Source of the DNA: Opitutus sp. GAS368
GTDB taxonomy: Bacteria; Verrucomicrobiota; Verrucomicrobiia; Opitutales; Opitutaceae
Assembly: GCA_945862035.1 (NCBI GenBank)
Contig: CAMAXB010000225.1
Span: forward strand, 1 to 5,235
DNA: 5,235 nucleotides
Reading direction: 5' to 3'
Under the pieces are notes generated by a model. It was given only the letters and a program-made list of their open reading frames with translations, did no database searches and was not told the origin of the DNA. The translations under genes were made by a program, and so were the position numbers. Shown here piece by piece: positions 1-5,235 of this stretch (positions are counted from its first letter, which is position 1; every line of letters starts with the position of its first letter).

Positions 1-488
1 TCCGCGGTCGGCTCAAAATGCAGAAGGAGTTTCAAAACCGCTCCGCCCAGCGCCGTCAGATCACCGATGCCCTGCTGGCCAAGATCGAATTCTCCGTTCC
101 TGAGTCCCTGGTCGAGACCGAGACCCAGGGCGTCCTTCGCCAGTTCATCGAGGAGAACATGCGCCGTGGCGTCGCCGCGGATCAGTTCGAAAAGGACAAG
201 AAGGAACTCTACGAGGGGGCCAAGAAGGCCGCGGCGGGTCGCGTGAAGTCCCAGCTCATCCTCGCGAAGATCGCGGAGAAGGAAGAGCTGCAGGTGTCCG
301 AGCAGGACATCGACGCCTTCATCTACCGTGAGGCCATGCGCACGAACCAGACGCCGGAGAAGCTGGTCAAGGTCCTGACGAAGGATCGCGAACAGCTGCG
401 CTCGGTCCAGCAGTCGATCATTTTCGACAAGGCCCTTGATTTGCTGGTCTCCAAGGCTACCGTGACGACAGCCTCAGCCAAGGCCTGA
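1..488 (+). CDS. tig: Trigger factor, C-terminal part (5' end cut by window edge)
   Basis: Trigger factor is the ribosome-associated chaperone that binds nascent chains at the exit tunnel and also has peptidyl-prolyl isomerase activity. The open frame runs in from the left edge (first full codon at 3) to a TGA at 486-488, giving about 161 visible residues. The ATG at 18 is internal, not the true start. What is visible matches the alpha-helical chaperone domain: the PESLVETE segment that follows the PPIase region, a charged helical stretch with a GRVKSQLILAKIAEKEEL-type core, then VSEQDIDAFI and a terminal helix near FDKALDLLVSKATV. The ribosome-binding tail and the PPIase domain must lie outside the window. 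The tail is short and ends in an Ala/Ser/Lys-rich stretch. clpP follows after 32 bp, the usual tig-clpP-clpX order. The identification rests on recalled family features plus context and is quite secure. Confidence 0.93.
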   Translation, partial: RGRLKMQKEFQNRSAQRRQITDALLAKIEFSVPESLVETETQGVLRQFIEENMRRGVAADQFEKDKKELYEGAKKAAAGRVKSQLILAKIAEKEELQVSEQDIDAFIYREAMRTNQTPEKLVKVLTKDREQLRSVQQSIIFDKALDLLVSKATVTTASAKA

Positions 489-520
489 CGGTCGTTGGCG
501 GGGTCTAACCAACACCTCCC
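489..520 (+). promoter_or_regulatory. tig-clpP intergenic leader without a usable Shine-Dalgarno
   Basis: These 32 bp separate the tig stop from the clpP TTG. No -35/-10 pair is visible. The only purine-rich run, GGCGGGG (497-503), ends about 17 nt before the start, too far for normal SD pairing. The bases just before the TTG are pyrimidine-rich and include CACCTCC (513-519), which resembles the anti-SD end of 16S rRNA rather than an SD. A weak 5-bp stem (GTTGG 494-498 with CCAAC 509-513) is possible. I read the gap as an untranslated spacer inside an operon, with clpP translation coupled to tig or SD-independent. Confidence 0.4.
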
Positions 521-1144
521 TTGAGCAGCTATTACATTCCGTACGTCATCGAGAACACCGGCCGCGGCGAGCGGTCGATGGACATCTATTCCCGCCTGCT
601 GAAGGACCGCATCATCTTCATCGGGACCCCGATTGACGACGGCGTGGCCAATAGCGTGATCGCCCAGCTGCTTTTTCTGCAGATGGAGGATCCCAAGAAG
701 GACATCCATCTCTACATCAATTCCCCCGGCGGCATTGTCACCGGCGGCATGGCGATCTACGACACGATCAATTTCCTCCAGTGCGACACGGTCACCTATT
801 GCATCGGGATGGCGGCATCGATGGCCACCGTCCTGCTGGCCGCCGGTACCAAGGGCAAGCGGTTCGCGCTCCCGAACAGCCGTGTGATGATTCACCAGCC
901 CTCCGGTGGCGCGGGCGGGCAGGCCTCCGACATCGCGATTGCGGCCAAGGAGATCCTGCGTTGGCGCCGTACCCTGAATGAGGTGCTGGCCCGCCACACG
1001 GGCAAGACCGCCGAGCAGGTCGCCTCCGATTCCGATCGTGATTACTACCTGAGCGCGCAGGAAGCGAAGGACTACGGGATCGTCGACCACGTCGTGGCCT
1101 CGACCCGCGAGGTCCAGACGCTGGCGGTCGGTACCACGGCCTGA
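521..1144 (+). CDS. clpP: ATP-dependent Clp protease proteolytic subunit ClpP
   Basis: ClpP is the cytoplasmic serine protease (family S14) that forms a double-heptamer chamber and degrades polypeptides delivered by ClpX or another AAA+ unfoldase. The 207-residue product aligns with E. coli ClpP without gaps across the active site. Ser100 in GMAASM, His125 in MIHQP and Asp174 in SDRDYY form the triad at the family spacing (25 and 49 residues). YINSPGG (65-71) is the oxyanion/substrate strand region. The TTG at 521 is chosen because the conserved axial-loop segment IPYVIENTGRGERS begins at residue 6, an in-frame TAA lies at 506-508, and no other start codon lies between. The next ATG (578) would remove this conserved segment. 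Only about three residues precede the position matching the mature E. coli N-terminus, so a long propeptide is absent. clpX follows 62 bp downstream on the same strand, its expected partner. Confidence 0.97.
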   Translation: MSSYYIPYVIENTGRGERSMDIYSRLLKDRIIFIGTPIDDGVANSVIAQLLFLQMEDPKKDIHLYINSPGGIVTGGMAIYDTINFLQCDTVTYCIGMAASMATVLLAAGTKGKRFALPNSRVMIHQPSGGAGGQASDIAIAAKEILRWRRTLNEVLARHTGKTAEQVASDSDRDYYLSAQEAKDYGIVDHVVASTREVQTLAVGTTA

Positions 1145-1206
1145 TCGCAGGCGACTGGCTTCGTTTCCTCCCTCGACAGCGGCCTTTCCTCGGACCACCC
1201 TCGGTT
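1145..1206 (+). promoter_or_regulatory. clpP-clpX intergenic leader, pyrimidine-rich with short repeats
   Basis: This 62-bp spacer shows no convincing sigma-70-type promoter and no SD next to the clpX ATG. The best purine run is CGGA at 1191-1194, about 12 nt upstream. TTTCCTC occurs twice (1164-1170 and 1185-1191) with a 21-bp period, and CCTCG occurs three times (1171-1175, 1188-1192, 1199-1203). CCTCC at 1167-1171 again resembles anti-SD sequence. The 21-bp period is about two helical turns and could suit a dimeric regulator, but the repeats are short and may be chance in a C/T-rich spacer. Confidence 0.3.
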
Positions 1207-2499
<1,293 letters not shown>

Positions 2500-2530
2500 A
2501 CGGCGTCTCGGCCCGGGTTGTTTGGACTTG

Positions 2531-2574
2531 GTTGATGGGTCTGTGCCCGCTTGCGGGAAGTCCGACCCAACAAC
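2531..2574. terminator. Two-tier hairpin between convergent genes, probable bidirectional terminator
   Basis: The outer arms GTTGATGGGTC (2531-2541) and GACCCAACAAC (2564-2574) pair at 10 of 11 positions, the one mismatch being A2535 against A2570. Nested inside is a CCCG-CTTG-CGGG hairpin (2546-2557). An alternative pairing, GGACTT (2524-2529) with AAGTCC (2558-2563), competes with the outer stem. It sits in the middle of the 112-bp gap between clpX (ends 2499) and the opposing peptidase gene (ends 2612), where a shared terminator is expected. Neither side has a strong T-tract, so efficiency as an intrinsic terminator is uncertain. Confidence 0.5.
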
Positions 2575-2596
2575 GATCAATCAATAACCGAGAACC

Positions 2597-2611
2597 GCGC
2601 GCGCAGCGCGC
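2597..2611 (-). terminator. GC hairpin directly after the M42 peptidase stop codon
   Basis: Read on the - strand, the base after the TGA (2614-2612) begins GCGCGC-TGC-GCGCGC, a perfect 6-bp all-GC stem with a 3-nt loop. It is followed by GGTTCTCGGTTATTG, which is only moderately T-rich. The position suits a terminator or mRNA 3'-end structure for the peptidase gene. Alternating GC is common by chance in this DNA, so the call is tentative. Confidence 0.4.
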
Positions 2612-3679
2612 TCACCAGTGCCCGTAGTCGCCCTTTTTCAAGTCGAGGGCGAACTCGACCAGGAGTTTCACACAGGCTTCGACGTCCTCCAGATCCACAA
2701 TCTCACTGGGCGTGTGCATGTACCGCAGGGGTACGCTGATGAGGCCCGTGGCGACGCCGCCGCGGCCCATCTGGAGCGCCCGGGCATCGGTGCCGGTGGG
2801 GCGGGCATCGGCCTCGAACTGAACTGGGAGCTTGATCCGTCGGGCCGCCTTCACGAGCCGGTCGAAGACCTTGGGATTGATGTTGGGCCCGCGGCAGATG
2901 ATCGGGCCGCCCCCGAGCCGCGTCTCGCCATACTTCCGTTGGTCGCAGTCCGGATGATCGGTGGCGTGGCCGACATCGACCGCCACGGCCAGATGCGGGG
3001 CGACGGAATAGGCGGAGGTGGTGGCGCCGCGCACCCCGATCTCCTCTTGGCTGGTGGCCACGGAGACGATGCGGGCGGCCAGACTGCGCTTGGACGCCGC
3101 CAGGCGGACCAAGGTCTCACCGACGATGTAGGCGCCGACCTTGTTATCGAAGGCCCGGGCGGTGCCGACTGACCCGTGAATGAGTTCGAATTCGTGATCG
3201 TAGGTCGCGGTGTCCCCGATCGCGACGCGTTCCAGCGCCTCCTTTTTTGAGCGCGCACCAATGTCGATCCACATCTCGTGAATCTCCGGGACCTTCTTGC
3301 GGTCGGCTTCGTCCATGAGATGGATCGCCCGCTTGCCGGTCACGCCCTTGACTGTTCCCCGGGCGGTCTGGATCACCACCCGGCGGCCCGGGATCATCAC
3401 GCGGTCATGCCCACCAATCGTGTCAAAATAGAGAAAGCCGTCCTTGTTGACGAAGGTAAGGATCAGGCCGAGCTCGTCCATGTGGCCGGCCAGCATCAGG
3501 ATCGGGTCGCCCTTCGGGTTGAGCGTGGCGATGCGATTGCCCATGGCGTCCTTGGCGTAGGCATCCGCCGCGGGCTTCACGTAATGGTCATACACCTTCT
3601 GCGCCTCGAACTCCGCCCCGGAGGGGGAGCGGGCGCGCAGCAGGTCGGTCAGGAAGGACGGGGGCGTGTAGTTCGGCAT
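2612..3679 (-). CDS. M42-family metallo-aminopeptidase (FrvX/TET-like)
   Basis: M42 enzymes are cytoplasmic dinuclear-metal aminopeptidases that usually assemble into tetrahedral dodecamers and trim short peptides. Some relatives are annotated as endoglucanase CelM or FrvX. Starting at ATG 3679 the product has 355 residues, the usual family length. The complete set of expected metal and catalytic residues is visible: His66 and Asp68 (GHMDE), Asp178 (AFDNKVG), catalytic Glu212 with ligand Glu213 (SQEEIG), Asp235 (VDVGHATD) and His322 (YMHTPSE). Residues of roughly 71-165 correspond to the inserted oligomerisation domain. No signal peptide or membrane segment is seen. An in-frame ATG at 3745 would add 22 Pro-rich residues translated from a G-rich repeat tract. 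I prefer 3679 because the family-like sequence begins there and GAGAG lies 7 nt upstream (plus-strand 3687-3691). It converges on clpX and is downstream of the oxidoreductase gene. The natural substrate and residue preference cannot be told from sequence. Confidence 0.94.
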   Translation of the reverse strand: MPNYTPPSFLTDLLRARSPSGAEFEAQKVYDHYVKPAADAYAKDAMGNRIATLNPKGDPILMLAGHMDELGLILTFVNKDGFLYFDTIGGHDRVMIPGRRVVIQTARGTVKGVTGKRAIHLMDEADRKKVPEIHEMWIDIGARSKKEALERVAIGDTATYDHEFELIHGSVGTARAFDNKVGAYIVGETLVRLAASKRSLAARIVSVATSQEEIGVRGATTSAYSVAPHLAVAVDVGHATDHPDCDQRKYGETRLGGGPIICRGPNINPKVFDRLVKAARRIKLPVQFEADARPTGTDARALQMGRGGVATGLISVPLRYMHTPSEIVDLEDVEACVKLLVEFALDLKKGDYGHW

Positions 3680-3809
3680 GGGGCGACTCTCGGTGGAAAG
3701 GGGAATCGGGGCAAAGGGGAAAATGGGCTCCGCGGGGACGGGCACGCGGACCCTCGTTCTGCGCGTGATCGCGTTGCCTAGGCTTTTGGCCGAAGGGCTC
3801 CCGCCGGGC
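3680..3809 (-). promoter_or_regulatory. Upstream region of the M42 peptidase gene
   Basis: This 130-bp gap lies between the oxidoreductase stop and the peptidase start. On the - strand it holds a weak SD-like GAGAG 7 nt before the ATG, a pyrimidine-rich tract (the complement of the G-runs at 3700-3727), and further upstream a GCCTAGGC palindrome (3776-3783). I see no clear -35/-10 pair, and no strong terminator for the oxidoreductase at its left end, so read-through from that gene into the peptidase gene is possible. The gap is long enough to hold a separate promoter. Confidence 0.35.
3700..3727 (+). repeat. G-rich 8-bp tandem repeat with G-quadruplex pattern
   Basis: Four G-runs occur on the + strand: GGGG 3700-3703, GGGG 3708-3711, GGGG 3716-3719 and GGG 3725-3727, separated by loops AATC, CAAA and AAAAT. 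The first three units form an 8-bp direct repeat of the type GGGGNAAN, and the whole satisfies the G3+/N1-7 quadruplex pattern. It lies 21-48 bp upstream of the preferred peptidase start, with the G-rich strand being the template strand for that gene. Formation of a real quadruplex is inference. Confidence 0.55.
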
Positions 3810-5195
3810 CTAGCGCTTGATCTGGTCGGCCAGCTCCTCGAGCGGGTAGGTCAGAATCTCGGCTAGGGTGGGGTGATACCAGGGAGCGCGGAGCAGCTCG
3901 AAAACGGTCGCCCGAAGCGCAAGGGGACCGCTGAAGCAGTGGATCAACTCGCCCGCCTGCGGTCCCACGATCTCGGCGCCCAGGATCCTCCCGCGCACCG
4001 GTTCCGCGATGACCTTCACGTAGCCGTCATTGGCATCCATCAGGATGGACTTCCCATGGTCGTTGAACGGATAGCTGGCGACAAGATGGGGTGTGCGGGC
4101 GGCCTTGAGCTCCGCCTCCAGCTGACCGATCGTGGCGAGGGGCGGATCGGTAAAGACAACATTGAGCAGCAGGGTGGGATCGACCGGCTTGATCCCCGCG
4201 ACCCCGAAGGCATGGCGCGCCGCCAATTCTCCCTGTGCGACGGCGAGGTGGACGATATCATGCGGACCGCAGACGTCGCCTCCGGCGTAGATGTGCGGCT
4301 GGCGGGTCTGCTGCCAGCGATTCACCGGAATGCGACCGTCGGGCCTGAGACGAATGCCGGCCTGCTCGAGTCCGAGACTCGTGGTGGCCGGCTCCCGCCC
4401 GAGGGCGTTGAAGAGATGGCGGGCCCGACGGGTCAGTGTACGGCCGCCGCTCTCGAAAGTGACGGTGACCCCGCGGTGGTCCCCGCGGATCTGCTCGATG
4501 CGGGTGTCGGTGTGCAGATCCATGCCCTCCGCCCGGAAGGCCCGTTGGACGACGGCGCTGGCCTCCGGGGAATGGTCCCGCAGGATGTTCGGGCTGCGCT
4601 GAATGAGCGTCACCCGTGATCCGATCCGGCGCAGGAATTGGGCGAGCTCGCAGGCGACGATACCGCCGCCAAGCACGATCACACTCGAAGGAACGAAATC
4701 GAGATCGAGGACATCGTCGCTCGTCCAGAACGGGGTTTCCGTCAGGCCGTGCAGCCGGGGTACGCTCGCGCGCGATCCGGTGCCGATGATGAAATTTCGA
4801 CCGCGCAACCGCTGGCCGTCGGCGAGTTCGATGGTGTGGGGATCGATGAAGCGGGCGTGGCTGCGCAGGACGGTATAGGCCCCGCCCAGCATGGCCTTTT
4901 CCCGATACTGCGCGAATTCCTCGATGATTCGGAGCTTCCGTCGATGCAGGGCCTTCATGTCGACCTTGGCCGACGGAATGCGCAGACCGAACGTCCGCCC
5001 CTTCTGCGCGAGGTGGAGGACATCCGTGCTGTAGAGGAGTGTCTTCGAAGGCATGCAGCCACGCAGGATGCAGAGTCCGCCCAGCTCGCGGGCACCGTCC
5101 ACGATGGCAACCCGCTTCCCGAGCGCACGGGCCGTGCGTGCGGCGTTGAAGCCGGCGGAACCGCCGCCGATACAGATGAGGTCGTAGGTCTTCAT
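3810..5195 (-). CDS. Class I pyridine nucleotide-disulfide oxidoreductase (FAD; E3/MerA-like)
   Basis: This family passes electrons between NAD(P)H, FAD, a redox-active disulfide and a substrate disulfide or metal ion. From ATG 5195 the product is 461 residues. Visible in order: FAD Rossmann motif GGGSAG (10-15); redox disulfide Cys42-x4-Cys47 followed by MPSK; second Rossmann GGGIVACE (176-183); FAD-contact YAGGD (303-307); and a C-terminal dimerisation domain ending in HPTLAE with catalytic His441 and Glu446. The end of the second Rossmann strand reads LIQRSPNILR without the acidic residue typical of NAD-specific E3, and its two arginines suggest NADPH (inference). The disulfide motif CILRGC differs from the usual C-L-N-x-G-C of lipoamide dehydrogenase. 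There is no N-terminal metal-binding domain or C-terminal vicinal Cys pair, so mercuric reductase is unlikely. The frame is closed upstream by a stop at 5231-5229. A TTG at 5225 could add 10 residues. No lipoyl-complex genes are nearby. Confidence 0.9.
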   Translation of the reverse strand: MKTYDLICIGGGSAGFNAARTARALGKRVAIVDGARELGGLCILRGCMPSKTLLYSTDVLHLAQKGRTFGLRIPSAKVDMKALHRRKLRIIEEFAQYREKAMLGGAYTVLRSHARFIDPHTIELADGQRLRGRNFIIGTGSRASVPRLHGLTETPFWTSDDVLDLDFVPSSVIVLGGGIVACELAQFLRRIGSRVTLIQRSPNILRDHSPEASAVVQRAFRAEGMDLHTDTRIEQIRGDHRGVTVTFESGGRTLTRRARHLFNALGREPATTSLGLEQAGIRLRPDGRIPVNRWQQTRQPHIYAGGDVCGPHDIVHLAVAQGELAARHAFGVAGIKPVDPTLLLNVVFTDPPLATIGQLEAELKAARTPHLVASYPFNDHGKSILMDANDGYVKVIAEPVRGRILGAEIVGPQAGELIHCFSGPLALRATVFELLRAPWYHPTLAEILTYPLEELADQIKR

Positions 5196-5235
5196 GCTTG
5201 CGCGGGCGCTAGCGGCCCCGTCCAAAAATCATGGT
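5196..5235 (-). other. Leader of the oxidoreductase gene; possible tail of an upstream gene
   Basis: No SD-like sequence precedes the ATG at 5195 (AGCGCCCGCGCAAGC on the - strand). In another - strand frame, codons open to the window edge read T-M-I-F-G-R-G-R and stop with TAG at 5211-5209. This could be the last residues of an upstream gene 13 bp away, or chance. Forty bases are too few to decide. Confidence 0.2.

Noticed and set aside
323..1198. Long open frame on the - strand opposite clpP and the end of tig (291 codons)
   Set aside because: It lies antisense to two clearly conserved genes, and its product (rich in Gly, Arg, Asp, His and Val) resembles the usual shadow frame of GC-rich coding DNA with no recognisable domain.
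3680..3745. 22-residue N-terminal extension of the M42 peptidase from ATG 3745
   Set aside because: The added residues are Pro-rich low-complexity sequence produced by the G-rich repeat, whereas the length and sequence from 3679 fit the family and an SD-like GAGAG lies 7 nt before that ATG.
3776..3809. Possible terminator of the oxidoreductase gene (GCCTAGGC palindrome and GGCC repeats)
   Set aside because: Only 3-4 bp stems or loopless palindromes could be formed and there is no T-tract on the - strand, so it is not supportable as a terminator.
3873..4619. Open frame on the + strand opposite the oxidoreductase (248 codons), and similar ones at 2618-3172 and 3278-3781 opposite the peptidase
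   Set aside because: These are antisense to genes whose catalytic motifs are intact. No plausible domain or SD supports them.
3810..5195. Mercuric reductase (merA) as the identity of the oxidoreductase
   Set aside because: There is no N-terminal heavy-metal domain, no C-terminal vicinal cysteine pair, and no other mer gene is visible.
5196..5225. 10-residue extension of the oxidoreductase from TTG 5225
   Set aside because: The FAD-binding strand starts normally a few residues after the ATG at 5195; the extension has no conserved character and no SD. A longer start is impossible because of a stop at 5231-5229.

Overview
The window is a GC-rich bacterial chromosomal segment with five protein-coding genes packed almost end to end. 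It looks like core housekeeping DNA, with no mobile element, CRISPR array, tRNA or rRNA. The sequence style (high GC, leaders without a Shine-Dalgarno sequence, the variants of the Clp proteins) would suit a Verrucomicrobiota/Opitutaceae-type organism. That placement is an impression, not a demonstrated assignment.

Left half (1-2499, + strand): the 3' part of the trigger factor gene (tig) is followed after 32 bp by clpP, which starts at TTG, and after a further 62 bp by clpX. This is the classic tig-clpP-clpX proteostasis cluster. Trigger factor receives nascent chains at the ribosome, and ClpX unfolds substrates and feeds them into the ClpP proteolytic chamber. All catalytic and nucleotide-binding residues I could check are present in ClpP and ClpX. 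Neither intergenic leader has a clear promoter or Shine-Dalgarno sequence, so the three genes are probably co-transcribed from a promoter left of the window.

Middle (2500-2611): the gap between clpX and the convergent M42 peptidase gene holds or borders three inverted repeats. One encloses the clpX stop codon, one is a two-tier hairpin in mid-gap, and one lies directly behind the peptidase stop codon. This is best read as a compact bidirectional terminator.

Right half (2612-5195, - strand): an M42-family metallo-aminopeptidase (355 aa) lies downstream of a class I pyridine nucleotide-disulfide oxidoreductase (461 aa), both complete. The 130-bp gap between them carries a G-quadruplex-type tract made of three 8-bp repeats, 21-48 bp upstream of the peptidase start. 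The peptidase fits with the Clp system in protein turnover, because it can trim peptides released by ClpXP. The oxidoreductase keeps its FAD site, redox disulfide and His/Glu pair, but its substrate cannot be read from sequence.

I did not find a previously undescribed system. The points most worth a second look are the G-rich repeat upstream of the peptidase, the layered hairpins between the convergent genes, and the SD-less leaders of clpP and clpX, which carry anti-SD-like CCTCC.
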